From contig JAHBWC010000045.1 of assembly GCA_019637225.1 (NCBI GenBank), positions 1 to 64,000 of the forward strand: a stretch of 64,000 nt of DNA. Direction: 5' to 3'. The first letter of the stretch is position 1. Each line of letters starts with the position of its first letter. The stretch is from Labilithrix sp. GTDB lineage: Bacteria; Myxococcota_A; Polyangia; Polyangiales; Polyangiaceae. Below the pieces are notes generated by a model. That model made no database searches. It was not told the origin of the DNA and worked only from the letters and a program-made list of their open reading frames with translations. The position numbers and the translations under genes were made by a program. Positions 24,119 to 32,849 of the stretch are shown one piece after another.

Positions 24119-24124
24119 TACGGT
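24119..24124 (+). promoter_or_regulatory. extended -10 (TG-c-TACGGT) of the TPR gene
   Basis: TGCTACGGT ends 12 nt before ATG 24137, giving a leader of about 5 nt. The 220-bp gap upstream also holds two copies of cagggctctt and GAGACGG/CCGTCTC complements, but no gene. Confidence 0.4.
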
Positions 24125-24136
24125 CCGCGCCCGTCC

Positions 24137-25309
24137 ATGAGCCAGTCCACTCCCCAGCCGAACCCGCAAAACCCCAACGCCGCCGGTGGCCCCCCCGAGG
24201 GTGAGGGCGCCATCGCCCTCCAGGGCGGCGCGGCCATCCTCGCGCCCATCACGGCGTTCCCGAACGGCGTTCCGGGCAACGCGATGGTCCTCATCCCGCT
24301 CGGCCCGAACGGCCAGCCGGTCGAGAAGCAGGTCGTCGACGGTCCGGTCGCGGTGACGATGGAGCAGGTCTGGAAGCTGCTCGGCTTCAACGGCCCCGCG
24401 GTTCAGGTCCAGGACGACCAGGGCAGGCCGATCGCGATCGGTCTCGAGGACCTGCTCTCGGGGCTCGAGAAGCACTGGAAGGAGAGCGCCGACGACCTCG
24501 ATCGCGGCCGCATCTACGCCCAGGAGCTCATGAAGTACAACCGCCACGACAAGGCGGAGGCCGTGCTCGCGAAGATCGTCGCGCGCGGTGGCGACGGCAA
24601 CGACTGGCTCGGGCTCGGCGTCTCGCAGCTCGCGCAGGAGAAGCTCGACAAGGCCGAGGGCACGCTGAAGGGCGCCCAGAACCTGATGAAGGACAACCCG
24701 TACCCGAGCCTCCACCTCGCCAAGCTGTTCAAGGCGAAGAAGGACGGGAAGGCCGAGCGCGAGTCCGTCGAGCGCGCGATCCAGATCCAGCCGGGCAACG
24801 TCGACGCCTGGGCCTACCTCTTCAACTTCATCAAGGAGAGCGAGAGCGAGGACAAGGCCATCGCGGCGATCGAAGAGCTCGCGAACGCGCCCGTCAACGC
24901 GAAGACCGCCGCGCCCTTCGTCGCGCTCCAGGGCTTCTACGCCAACGACGAGGCGACGCGCGACAAGGCGATCGGCTTCGCGAAGAAGGCCGTCGACCGG
25001 AACCCCACCGATCCCATCCCGCTCATCGTGCTGTCGGCCCTCTACGGCCAGGCGGGCAAGATCGACGAGGTCGTGAAGCTCCTCGCCCCGCACGAGGCGC
25101 TGATGAAGGAAGATGTGCGTCTCGCGCACAACTACTTCGAGGCTCTCTTCCAGTCGAAGGACATGGCGAAGATCACGGCGCTCCTGAACAAGCTCGCGAC
25201 CTCGTCGAACAAGGAAGTGAAGCAGTTCGCGATCGAGCGGAGCCGCGCCATCGCCCAGATGCTGCAGCAGCAGCAGCAGGCGCTCCAGGCCGCGGCGGCG
25301 GCCAAGTAG
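24137..25309 (+). CDS. TPR-repeat protein
   Basis: A 390-aa soluble protein with no signal peptide. Residues 1-50 are Pro/Asn/Gly-rich. A central segment (about 60-110) is unassigned. From about 125 to 370 there are TPR-like helix pairs (for example GRIYAQELMKYNRHDKAEAV, NDWLGLGVSQLAQEKLDKAE, DPIPLIVLSALYGQAGKIDE), ending in a Gln-rich coil QQQQQ and Ala-rich tail. TPRs mediate protein-protein contacts. It lies 36 bp upstream of the Ser/Thr kinase gene, suggesting a common process. ATG 24137 was chosen because the upstream frame lacks TPR-like sequence and a -10 element lies just before it. Confidence 0.85.
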   Translation: MSQSTPQPNPQNPNAAGGPPEGEGAIALQGGAAILAPITAFPNGVPGNAMVLIPLGPNGQPVEKQVVDGPVAVTMEQVWKLLGFNGPAVQVQDDQGRPIAIGLEDLLSGLEKHWKESADDLDRGRIYAQELMKYNRHDKAEAVLAKIVARGGDGNDWLGLGVSQLAQEKLDKAEGTLKGAQNLMKDNPYPSLHLAKLFKAKKDGKAERESVERAIQIQPGNVDAWAYLFNFIKESESEDKAIAAIEELANAPVNAKTAAPFVALQGFYANDEATRDKAIGFAKKAVDRNPTDPIPLIVLSALYGQAGKIDEVVKLLAPHEALMKEDVRLAHNYFEALFQSKDMAKITALLNKLATSSNKEVKQFAIERSRAIAQMLQQQQQALQAAAAAK

Positions 25310-25327
25310 CGCGCCGCGCAGAGCGGT

Positions 25328-25336
25328 TGCTATCAT
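25328..25336 (+). promoter_or_regulatory. extended -10 (TG-c-TATCAT) of the Ser/Thr kinase
   Basis: TGCTATCAT is the closest match to a consensus extended -10 in the window and ends 9 nt before the GTG start at 25346; no Shine-Dalgarno follows it. Confidence 0.55.
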
Positions 25337-25345
25337 CCGCAAATC

Positions 25346-26995
25346 GTGTCGGATCCCAACGTCCGCGTCGTCGGGAGGTATGCCCTCTACGGTGCCATCG
25401 CGGCCGGTGGCATGGCGACCGTCCATCTCGGGCGTCTCCTCGGTCCGGTAGGGTTCTCGCGGACCGTCGCGATCAAGCGGCTCCACGCGCAGTTCGCGTC
25501 GGACCCCGAGTTCGTCTCGATGTTCCTCGACGAGGCGCGCCTCGCCGCGCGCATCCGTCACCCGAACGTCGTCCCGACGCTCGACGTCGTCGCGACGGGG
25601 GGCGAGCTCTTCCTCGTCATGGACTACGTCCCCGGCGAGTCGGTCGCTCGCCTCTCGCGCGTCTTGCGCGAGCGCCGGCAGACGCTGCCGGTCCGCATCC
25701 TCTCCTCGACGATCGCCGGCGTCCTCCACGGGCTCCACGCGGCGCACGAGGCGAAGGACGAGCGCGGTCATCCGCTCGGCATCGTCCATCGCGACGTCTC
25801 CCCTCAGAACGTGCTCCTCGGGACCGACGGCGTGCCGCGCGTGCTCGACTTCGGCGTCGCGAAGGCGGCGGGCCGCGTCCAGACGACGAGGGAAGGCCAG
25901 ATCAAGGGCAAGCTCTCGTACATGCCGCCCGAGCAGCTCCGCGGCGCGGCGGTGAGCCGGCAGACGGACATCTACGCCGTCGGCGTCATGCTCTGGGAGC
26001 TCGTCACCGGACAGCGTCTCTTCTCCGGCGACAACGAGGGCGCCATCGTCGCCAAGGTGCTCGAGGGCCGCATCGAGCAGCCGAGCCGCGTGCTCGCGCA
26101 GTCCCGCCGGCTGACGCCCGACCCGGAGACGATGCGCGCCTTCGAGGCGCTCGACGCCACGATCCTTCGCGCGCTCAGCATGCAGCCCGACGCGCGCTTC
26201 GCGACGGCGCGCGAGATGGCGATCGAGATCGAGCGCACCTGCCCGCCCGCGACCACGTCCGAGTGCGGCGACTGGCTCGAGGTGGTGGCGCGCGACGTCT
26301 TGAGCTCGCGCGCGGCGCTGGTCGCGGAGATCGAGAGCAGCGCGTCGATGACCGTCGGCGGTCACGAGAGCCACGTCATGTCGGTGCTGAACGCGAAGGC
26401 GACGCTCGGGCCCGGCTCGTCGCCGAGCGGCCCCCCTTCCGCTCCGACCCTCGGGCCGACGCGGCACGGCGCGCCCACCCCGTACCCGTCCTACCCCGGG
26501 CCGTTCGACGGCCCGCCCGTCACGCAGCCGTCTTCGATCTCGGTGTCGAGCCCGATGGGGACAGCGCACCACGACCCGGGCAACCGCCGCGGCGTCGTGG
26601 CGGCGCTCGTCGGGATCATGCTCGGCGCGAGCGTCCTCGCGAGCGCGCTCGTCTATCGCAACGCGAAGCAGACCGCCGCGGCGACCCAGGCCGATCCGAG
26701 CGACCCTTCTGCCGTCGTGGCGGAGCAGACCGGCACCACGACGCCGCCGGTCGCCACCGCGGTCGCTCCGCCGACGGCGCCGCTCACGGTCACCGCGCCC
26801 GTCGTCGAGATCGCGGACGCAGGCGCGCCGAGCGCTCCGGTCAAGGCCGCGGCCGGCGCCGGCAGGCCGAAGAGCGGCGGTGCGAAGGCGCCGGTGCCCA
26901 CCGCGGCGCCGCCGGTCGACGACTGCACGCCGCCGTACTGGTTCGACAGCTCCGGAGTGAAGAAGTACAAACCGCAGTGCCTCGGCGGCAAATGA
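25346..26995 (+). CDS. transmembrane Ser/Thr protein kinase (PknB/Stk family)
   Basis: A 549-aa receptor-like kinase. The kinase domain (about 10-280) has the glycine loop GAIAAGGMATVHLG, the Lys in VAIKRLH, HRDVSPQN near 148-155 (the variant typical of myxobacterial kinases) and DFGVAK. A Pro-rich juxtamembrane linker leads to one TM segment (VVAALVGIMLGASVLASALV, about 417-436). The extracytoplasmic part is a Pro/Ala/Thr-rich stalk ending in a small Cys-containing motif (DDCTPPYWFDSSGVKKYKPQC) recurrent in myxobacterial kinases. It likely senses envelope signals; two PEGA-like genes follow 14 bp later. GTG start is supported by the kinase fold and the abutting -10. Confidence 0.94.
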   Translation: MSDPNVRVVGRYALYGAIAAGGMATVHLGRLLGPVGFSRTVAIKRLHAQFASDPEFVSMFLDEARLAARIRHPNVVPTLDVVATGGELFLVMDYVPGESVARLSRVLRERRQTLPVRILSSTIAGVLHGLHAAHEAKDERGHPLGIVHRDVSPQNVLLGTDGVPRVLDFGVAKAAGRVQTTREGQIKGKLSYMPPEQLRGAAVSRQTDIYAVGVMLWELVTGQRLFSGDNEGAIVAKVLEGRIEQPSRVLAQSRRLTPDPETMRAFEALDATILRALSMQPDARFATAREMAIEIERTCPPATTSECGDWLEVVARDVLSSRAALVAEIESSASMTVGGHESHVMSVLNAKATLGPGSSPSGPPSAPTLGPTRHGAPTPYPSYPGPFDGPPVTQPSSISVSSPMGTAHHDPGNRRGVVAALVGIMLGASVLASALVYRNAKQTAAATQADPSDPSAVVAEQTGTTTPPVATAVAPPTAPLTVTAPVVEIADAGAPSAPVKAAAGAGRPKSGGAKAPVPTAAPPVDDCTPPYWFDSSGVKKYKPQCLGGK

Positions 26996-26997
26996 CC

Positions 26998-27003
26998 TAG
27001 CAT
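26998..27003 (+). promoter_or_regulatory. TAGCAT -10 before the first PEGA-like gene
   Basis: TAGCAT overlaps the end of the kinase gene's 14-bp gap and ends 6 nt before ATG 27010, so this gene may also be transcribed separately from the kinase. Confidence 0.4.
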
Positions 27004-27009
27004 GAGGCC

Positions 27010-27873
27010 ATGCCGCGCCGGCGTGGCGTCTCGCTCTTCCTCCTCGTGGCCGTGCTGCTCGGCGTGACTCCGCGTACGGCCCGAGCGGACGAGAAGCAGG
27101 TGTGCGTGACCGCCTCGGAGAAGGCGCAGCAGCTCCGCAACGCCGGGCACCTGTCCGAGGCCCGCGAGCAGCTCGCCATCTGCGGTCGCAACGAGTGTCC
27201 CAAGCTCGTGCAGCAAGACTGCACCGAGTGGATGAAGGACGTGCTCGGGATGCTCCCCAGCGTCGTCCCCGGGGCGAAAGACGAGCAGGGCCGTGACCTC
27301 GTCGACGTGCGGGTGTCGATCGACGGGAAGGTCGCGACCGAGTCGCTCGACGGCAAGCCCGTCTCGGTCGACCCCGGCGTCCACACCTTCCGCTTCGAAA
27401 CGGCCGGCGCGCCGGCGGTCGAGGAGCAGGTGGTCGTTCGGCAGGGAGAGAAGAACCGGATCCTCACGGTCACGTTCGCCTCGTCCGAGCCGGCCGCCGA
27501 CAAGGACGCGAGGTCGCCGAAGCCGACGAAGGACGCCGGAGAGGGGGAACCGCCGATCGCGGCGTACGTCACGGGCGGCCTCGGCCTCCTCGCGCTCGGC
27601 GCGGCGCTCTACATCAACCTCGACGCGAGCGCCGACGCACGCGAGCTTCGCAAGACGTGCGCGCCGCGATGCGAGCAGAGCCAGGTCGACGACGTCGAGA
27701 ACCGTTACGTCATCGCCGGAGTCACCGCCGGCCTCGGCGGCGCCGCGGTCATCGCCGCGGTCGTGCTCTACCTCACCCACGAACGGGGCGCGAGGTCGAG
27801 CGCGTCGCGGCTCGTGCCGACCATCGCTCCTTCCGCGCGCGGAGCCGTCGCCGTCGCCGGGTTCCAGTTCTGA
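27010..27873 (+). CDS. PEGA-like domain envelope protein, paralogue 1
   Basis: A 287-aa exported protein: cleavable signal peptide (cut near RADEK, about 27), a helical segment with CVTASEKAQQLRNAGHLSEAREQLAIC, a PEGA-like beta domain (about 90-155, VDVRVSIDGKVATESLDGKPVSVDPGVHTFRFE), then two hydrophobic segments (about 180-198 and 238-257) that place the C-terminus at the inner membrane. PEGA domains are thought to bind surface polymers or partner proteins. The following gene is a paralogue with the same order, overlapping by 1 nt. The kinase gene lies just upstream, so both could be substrates or partners of it. Confidence 0.85.
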   Translation: MPRRRGVSLFLLVAVLLGVTPRTARADEKQVCVTASEKAQQLRNAGHLSEAREQLAICGRNECPKLVQQDCTEWMKDVLGMLPSVVPGAKDEQGRDLVDVRVSIDGKVATESLDGKPVSVDPGVHTFRFETAGAPAVEEQVVVRQGEKNRILTVTFASSEPAADKDARSPKPTKDAGEGEPPIAAYVTGGLGLLALGAALYINLDASADARELRKTCAPRCEQSQVDDVENRYVIAGVTAGLGGAAVIAAVVLYLTHERGARSSASRLVPTIAPSARGAVAVAGFQF

Positions 27874-28757
27874 TGAAGACCACGCCGCTCGGGCTGCATC
27901 GATGGATCGCCTGCGGCTTCGCGCTCGCCGCGCTCCTCGCGTCGGCCCACGCGTCGGCCGACGTCCAGGCGTGCCTCTCCGCGTCGGAGAAGGGCCAGCG
28001 CGCGCGGACGGCGGGCAGGCTGCGCGAGGCGCGCGAGCAGTTCATCGTCTGCGAAGCCGAGGGGTGCCCCGCGATCGTCCGCCGCGACTGCGCGCAGTGG
28101 AACTCGGAGCTCGCCCAGACGCTCCCCACCGTCGTCTTCGGCGCCCGCGATCGGGAGGGCCGCGACCTCTTCGACGTGACCGTCTCGATGGACGGCGAGA
28201 CGATCGTGAGCAAGCTCGACGGAAAGTCGATCACGGTCGATCCGGGCAAGCACACGTTCCGCTTCGAGGCGCCGGGCTTCGAGGCCGTCTCCGAGACCGC
28301 GCTGATCAAGGAGGGCGAGCGCGCGCGCGTCCTCGGTGTCACGTTCGGCGGCGGCGCCGTCCACAATCCGCCGTCCGACGACACGGCGAAGGGCGGACAC
28401 ACGCCGTATCCGTGGATCGTCGTGGGGCTCGGCGCGGCCGGCGTCGCGACCGGCGCAGTGATCGCGCTGACCGCGCCCGATCTGCCTACGGGCTGCAACC
28501 AGGGCACGCAGACCTGCGCGCCGATCTCCGGCGAGTCTCGAGAAGACTTCTCCCGCCGGCAGGAGACCGCGGGGCGCTCGGACTCGCAGCCGGTCCTTGG
28601 GTGGATCGTCGCCGGCGCGGGCGCCGCGTTCATCGCCGGCGGTCTCCTCTGGCATTTCCTCGAGCCGACGGGCGACGAGAAGACCTCGTCGCGGATCCGC
28701 TTCACGCCGTGGACGACAGGCCAGAGCTCCGGCGCCGCGCTCGACGCTCGCTTCTGA
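27873..28757 (+). CDS. PEGA-like domain envelope protein, paralogue 2
   Basis: A 294-aa paralogue of the preceding protein, starting on the last base of its stop codon (TGATG). Signal peptide (cut near ASADV), the matching CLSASEKGQRARTAGRLREAREQFIVC segment, the PEGA-like domain (FDVTVSMDGETIVSKLDGKS) and two membrane segments (PWIVVGLGAAGVATGAVIAL and LGWIVAGAGAAFIAGGLLWH). The four conserved Cys in the N-terminal part match those of paralogue 1. The C-terminal loops have diverged. Tandem duplication followed by divergence is the obvious origin. Convergent with the FecCD permease gene. Confidence 0.85.
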   Translation: MKTTPLGLHRWIACGFALAALLASAHASADVQACLSASEKGQRARTAGRLREAREQFIVCEAEGCPAIVRRDCAQWNSELAQTLPTVVFGARDREGRDLFDVTVSMDGETIVSKLDGKSITVDPGKHTFRFEAPGFEAVSETALIKEGERARVLGVTFGGGAVHNPPSDDTAKGGHTPYPWIVVGLGAAGVATGAVIALTAPDLPTGCNQGTQTCAPISGESREDFSRRQETAGRSDSQPVLGWIVAGAGAAFIAGGLLWHFLEPTGDEKTSSRIRFTPWTTGQSSGAALDARF

Positions 28758-28774
28758 GCGCGAGCCCGCGCGCC

Positions 28775-29770
28775 TCAGGCCCGCCGACCCCGTCGCCCGA
28801 GGAGCAGGAGGAAGAGCGTGCCGCCGATGAGCGCGGTCACCGCGCCGACGGGCGGCTCGGTGTGGAGGAAGCGGAACGCCGCGCGGCTCACGAGGTCGCA
28901 GAGCACGAGCGCGGCGCCGCCGAAGCCGAGCGAGGCGGGCATCAGCCGTCGCGCGTCCGGGCCGACGAGCCGGCGAAGCGCGTGCGGGACGAGAAGCCCG
29001 ACGAAGCCGATGAGGCCGGTCACGCTGACGATCGCGCCGACGACGAGCGAGCTCGCGAGGTAGGTGCGCCGCTCGACGGCGCGAACGGAGACGCCGAGGT
29101 GCTCGGCGGCGGAGTCGCCGAGCGAGAGCACGTTCAGGCGCGCCGCGTCGCGGAGGAGGACGGCCGCGCCGAGCGCCACGTAGGCCGTCATCGCGACGAG
29201 CGAAGCGCGCGACGGTACGTCGAGGAAGCCGGTGAGCCAGAACAAAAGCTCCTGCGCCTTCGACTGCGTGACCAGCGTCTTGACGAAGGTGATCGCCGCG
29301 GACGCGATGGCGTTCACGACGATCCCCGCGAGGAGCACGCTCGCGCCGCGCGAGTCGGGCGCGACCGAGGCGAGCGTGTGGACGAGCGCCGTGGCGCCCA
29401 TGCCGCCCACGAGCGCGAAGAGCGGCACGACCGAGGCGCCGAGCGAGGTCGCGCTCGAGACGCCGACGAGGATCGCGACCGTCGCGCCCACGGCCGATCC
29501 GCCCGACACGCCGAGGACGTACGGCTCCGCGAGCGGGTTACGCAGCAAAGCCTGGAGCGCGACGCCGACGATCGAGAGCCCGGCCCCGGCGACGGCGCCG
29601 AGGAGCACGCGCGGCAGGCGGACGTCGACCACGATGGCGCGATCGAGCGAGTCTGCTTCCGCGATCGCGCGGGCGAGCGACACCGGCTCGGTGCCGAACG
29701 CCACGCCGAGCACGATCGCGAGGGCGAGCGCGACGGCCGAGAGGACGACGACGCCGTACGTCCGCGTCAT
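28775..29770 (-). CDS. FecCD/BtuC-family ABC transporter permease (orphan)
   Basis: A 331-aa inner-membrane permease of the iron-siderophore/haem/B12 importer class with about ten TM segments and family hallmarks RLPRVLLGAVAGAGLSIVGV, NPLAEPYVLGVSGGSA and GFVGLLVPHALRRLVGPDARRL. Such permeases work with an ATPase and a periplasmic binding protein, but neither is encoded beside it: upstream is coaX (7 bp away) and downstream an unrelated convergent gene. Partners must be elsewhere in the genome. The tight spacing to coaX suggests co-transcription. Confidence 0.93.
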   Translation of the reverse strand: MTRTYGVVVLSAVALALAIVLGVAFGTEPVSLARAIAEADSLDRAIVVDVRLPRVLLGAVAGAGLSIVGVALQALLRNPLAEPYVLGVSGGSAVGATVAILVGVSSATSLGASVVPLFALVGGMGATALVHTLASVAPDSRGASVLLAGIVVNAIASAAITFVKTLVTQSKAQELLFWLTGFLDVPSRASLVAMTAYVALGAAVLLRDAARLNVLSLGDSAAEHLGVSVRAVERRTYLASSLVVGAIVSVTGLIGFVGLLVPHALRRLVGPDARRLMPASLGFGGAALVLCDLVSRAAFRFLHTEPPVGAVTALIGGTLFLLLLGRRGRRA

Positions 29771-29777
29771 TGCCTCG

Positions 29778-30545
29778 TCAGGCGTTCCGCTCGTGGAGGA
29801 TGTAGAGCCCCGTGAGCGTGAGGTCGTCGTCGACGTCCTGGATGGTGCGTGACAGCGGGGCGATCAAGCGCGCGAGACCGCCGGTCGCGACGACGGCGCA
29901 GCTCGGGAAGGCCATCTCCTCGACGAGCCGATCGACGAGCCCGTCGACGAGGCCGACGTAGCCGAAGACGATCCCCGACTGCATCGAGTGCTGCGTGTTG
30001 CGGCCCACGACCTTCGGCGGTCGCTGGATCTCGACGCGCGGGAGCTTCGCCGCGCGGGCGAAGAGCGCGTCGGCGCTGATCTGGATGCCGGGCGCGATGA
30101 CACCGCCCATGTACTCGCCCTTCGGCGTGACGCAGTCGAAGGTCGTGGCGGTGCCGAAGTCGACGACGATGAGCCCGCCGCGGAAGCGCTCGTACGCCGC
30201 GACGGCGTTGACGATGCGATCGGCGCCGACCTCGCGGGGGTTGTCGTAGAGGATCGACATGCCGGTCTTGATCCCCGGCCCCACCACGAGCGCCTCGCGG
30301 CCGAACGCGCGACGGACGAGGTCGACCATCGGCTCGGTGAGGGCCGGGACGACGCTCGCGATGATCGCCGACGTGACGTCCGAGGCCGCGACGTCGCGCA
30401 TCTCGAGGAGCTGGCGAACGACGACCGCGTACTCGTCGGCGGTGCGCCCGCGGCTGGACTCGACGCGGAACTGGTGGACGAGCCGCGGCCCGTCGAACAG
30501 CCCGTAGACGATGTTCGTGTTGCCGACGTCGATCACGAGGAGCAT
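29778..30545 (-). CDS. coaX: type III pantothenate kinase
   Basis: A 255-aa cytoplasmic enzyme catalysing the first step of coenzyme A synthesis. It shows the ASKHA-fold motifs of CoaX: DVGNTNIVYGLFDG at 6-19, GPGIKTGMSILYDNPREVGADRI near 94-116 (with the catalytic Asp) and VVDFGTATTFDCV near 127-139. Length is typical. Start at 30545 is firm because the first phosphate-binding motif begins at residue 5; TAAGCT lies 9 nt upstream. Type III kinases are potassium-dependent and not inhibited by CoA, as known for the family. Confidence 0.96.
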   Translation of the reverse strand: MLLVIDVGNTNIVYGLFDGPRLVHQFRVESSRGRTADEYAVVVRQLLEMRDVAASDVTSAIIASVVPALTEPMVDLVRRAFGREALVVGPGIKTGMSILYDNPREVGADRIVNAVAAYERFRGGLIVVDFGTATTFDCVTPKGEYMGGVIAPGIQISADALFARAAKLPRVEIQRPPKVVGRNTQHSMQSGIVFGYVGLVDGLVDRLVEEMAFPSCAVVATGGLARLIAPLSRTIQDVDDDLTLTGLYILHERNA

Positions 30546-30554
30546 GGCGGGCGC

Positions 30555-30560
30555 AGCTTA
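30555..30560 (-). promoter_or_regulatory. TAAGCT -10 of coaX
   Basis: On the minus strand TAAGCT ends 9 nt before the ATG, within the 36-bp gap after the HEAT-cyclophilin gene, so coaX can be transcribed apart from that gene. Confidence 0.45.
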
Positions 30561-30581
30561 TCGCACCTCGACCCGCGTCGT

Positions 30582-32849
30582 TCACTCGATCACGCGCGCG
30601 TCGGTGATCACGTCGCCTTGCGCCACGCTCGCCCAGTCGCCCTCGGCGCGGCCGATGCGGGCGTACTCGCCGTCGAGGTGAGGCGTGCGCGAGAGCGTGA
30701 CGAAGAACTGGCTCGATCCGGTGTCGCGACCGGCGAGCGCCATCCCGACGTCGAGCCGATTGAACGCGACCGGCGAGGTCTCGCAGCGGAGCGACGTGCC
30801 CGAGCCGCCGAAGCCGTCGCCGTCGGGATCGCCGAGCTGAACCACGAACCCCGGCACCACCCGATGGACGACGACGCCCTTGTAGAAGCCCGAGCGCGCG
30901 AGCGACGCGATGCGCGTGGTCGTGATCGGCGAGAGCTCGGGCTCGAGGATGACCGTGAGCTCGCCGGCGTCCGTCGTGAGGACGATCTTCGTCGGCTTCG
31001 CGAGCGTGGCGCCGAGCTCCGCCGCGGCCGTCACCTGGCGCTCGGGCGCGTCGCACGCCGTGACCGGCGCGCCGAGCGTGCGGAGGGCCTTCTGCGCGCG
31101 CTCGCGCAACACCGGGTTCGCGTCACTGCACGCGAGCGTCGCGATCTCCTTGGCCTGCGGATGGCGCACGCTCGCGGCCGCCTCGACGAGGGCGATCCGC
31201 GTCTCGAAGCGGTCCTCGGGCCACTTCTCGGCGATCGCCGCCGAGAGCGCCTTCGCCACGACGGGCGCCAGCTCCTGCGCGGGCGTCGAGGTCGGCGGCG
31301 GGGACTTCGGATCGAGCGCGGCGCGCTTCTCGCTCTCGGCGAGCACCATCGCGCGCTCTGGGTGGGCGTGGAGCATCTCGGCGGCCGTGGCGACGAGCCC
31401 GGCCCGCTTCGACGTCAGCGCGTCGGCGATCACGCTCGCGCCGGCGTCGCCGATCTCCGGATGCGACGCGAGCGCCTCGACGACGTCCTCTCGGACACGG
31501 AGGTGGTCGCTCTTCGCGAAGGCGCGGAAGGCCGCGAGGCGGCTCGGCGTGACGGGGCGCCGGAGGAGAGACGCGAGGCGCGCGCGCTGCGAGGCCTCGC
31601 TCGACTCGGCGTCGCACTTTCGGAGGATGTCGGCGTCGTACGCGCCGCGCGCGAGCGCGAGCGCCGCCGAGCAGCGGATCTCGGCGAGCCGGCGCGCGAA
31701 TCCCGGCTTCGGCTGCGTCGGCGGCGCCAGCGACGCCAGGACCGAGAGCGACGGCTCGGCCTTCTTCGGCGCCTCGGCGCCGAGCTGCCCCAGAAGCGTG
31801 TAAAGTACATTGAAGGCCGAGCCGGCGAGGCTCGCGATCGCGATCGGATCCTTGGCGTCCGGCGTGAGCTCGGCGATCGCGCCGGCGATCGCCGCCTGAC
31901 CGGCGTCGCCGAGCGCGCCGAGCGCGCGCGCGGCCTCGGCGCGCTCGCCCTCGTCGTAGCCCTTCGCGTCGACCACGACGCGCGCGAGGTCGGGTGCGAT
32001 CTCCTTCGGGCTCTCCTTGCCCGCGCGTCCGAGCGCGCGGATCGCGTGGATGCGCGCGGCGCCCGGCCGTCCGAGCGCCAGCCTCGCGACCTCGGCGACC
32101 CGCGGCGAGTACGCCTCGCCGGGGTCGGCGCGCCCGAGCGCGTAGAGCGCGAGGTCGTGCGGGCTCGTCCGATCGCCCGCGGCGTCGAGCAGCGCGGTCA
32201 TCGCGTCGGCGCCGAGCTGCTTTCTGCGCGTCGCGAGATCGCCGAGGCCGAGCAGCGCGGGATCGAGCCAGACCGCGCCCCGCGCGGCCCCCGGCTCGGA
32301 CGCGCGGCCGAGCGGGCTGGCCGTCCGCACGAACGCGACGAGCACCTGCTCCGAGAGCGGGCCCGCGCATCGGCCGATCGCCCGCGCGATCGCGCTGCGG
32401 GGCTCGAGCTCGAGCGCGCCGCGCGCGTCGTTCGGGCGGCGCGTGCCCGCGTCGACGAGGCTGGCCGCGCGCGCCGCGAGGGCGCGGACGTGCGCGTCCT
32501 CGCGTCCCTTGCACGTGTAGCCGAGCCCGTAGGCTGCCCACGCGACCGTCTCGGGATCCTCGTCCGCGAGGTGGCCGAGCAGGCCCTCGACGCTCTCGGT
32601 GTCCGCGATACGCGCGAGGGCGCGCGCGCTCCGCCGCCGCGCGGCGACGTCGTGGCTGGTGCGGATCTCGGGCGGGACGTCCTTCGCGCGCCGCGCGTCC
32701 TCCGCGCGCGCGACGACGGCGTCGTCGAAGGAGGCGACGACGGCGGCGTCGGCCGAGGTGTCCGCCGGGGCGCTCCCCGAGCGCGAGCAGCTCGTCGCGA
32801 GCGAGCACGCGATCGCCGCGGCGATCGCCGCGAGCCGAGAACGCCTCAT
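30582..32849 (-). CDS. lipoprotein with HEAT repeats and a C-terminal cyclophilin domain
   Basis: A 755-aa periplasmic lipoprotein. The N-terminus has a signal with lipobox LATSC (about 21). Residues about 60-590 are a long alpha-solenoid of HEAT-like repeats (ARRRSARALARIADTESVEG, RIHAIRALGRAGKESPKEIA, VREDVVEALASHPEIGDAGA). Residues about 605-755 are a cyclophilin-type peptidyl-prolyl isomerase: SGFYKGVVVHRVVPGFVVQL, GMALAGRDTGSSQFFVTLSR and LDGEYARIGR. It probably holds and refolds envelope proteins. The fusion of a large solenoid with a PPIase is unusual. ATG at 32849 overlaps the upstream DUF218 gene by 4 nt. The open frame extends far upstream but without lipoprotein features. Confidence 0.9.
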   Translation of the reverse strand: MRRSRLAAIAAAIACSLATSCSRSGSAPADTSADAAVVASFDDAVVARAEDARRAKDVPPEIRTSHDVAARRRSARALARIADTESVEGLLGHLADEDPETVAWAAYGLGYTCKGREDAHVRALAARAASLVDAGTRRPNDARGALELEPRSAIARAIGRCAGPLSEQVLVAFVRTASPLGRASEPGAARGAVWLDPALLGLGDLATRRKQLGADAMTALLDAAGDRTSPHDLALYALGRADPGEAYSPRVAEVARLALGRPGAARIHAIRALGRAGKESPKEIAPDLARVVVDAKGYDEGERAEAARALGALGDAGQAAIAGAIAELTPDAKDPIAIASLAGSAFNVLYTLLGQLGAEAPKKAEPSLSVLASLAPPTQPKPGFARRLAEIRCSAALALARGAYDADILRKCDAESSEASQRARLASLLRRPVTPSRLAAFRAFAKSDHLRVREDVVEALASHPEIGDAGASVIADALTSKRAGLVATAAEMLHAHPERAMVLAESEKRAALDPKSPPPTSTPAQELAPVVAKALSAAIAEKWPEDRFETRIALVEAAASVRHPQAKEIATLACSDANPVLRERAQKALRTLGAPVTACDAPERQVTAAAELGATLAKPTKIVLTTDAGELTVILEPELSPITTTRIASLARSGFYKGVVVHRVVPGFVVQLGDPDGDGFGGSGTSLRCETSPVAFNRLDVGMALAGRDTGSSQFFVTLSRTPHLDGEYARIGRAEGDWASVAQGDVITDARVIE

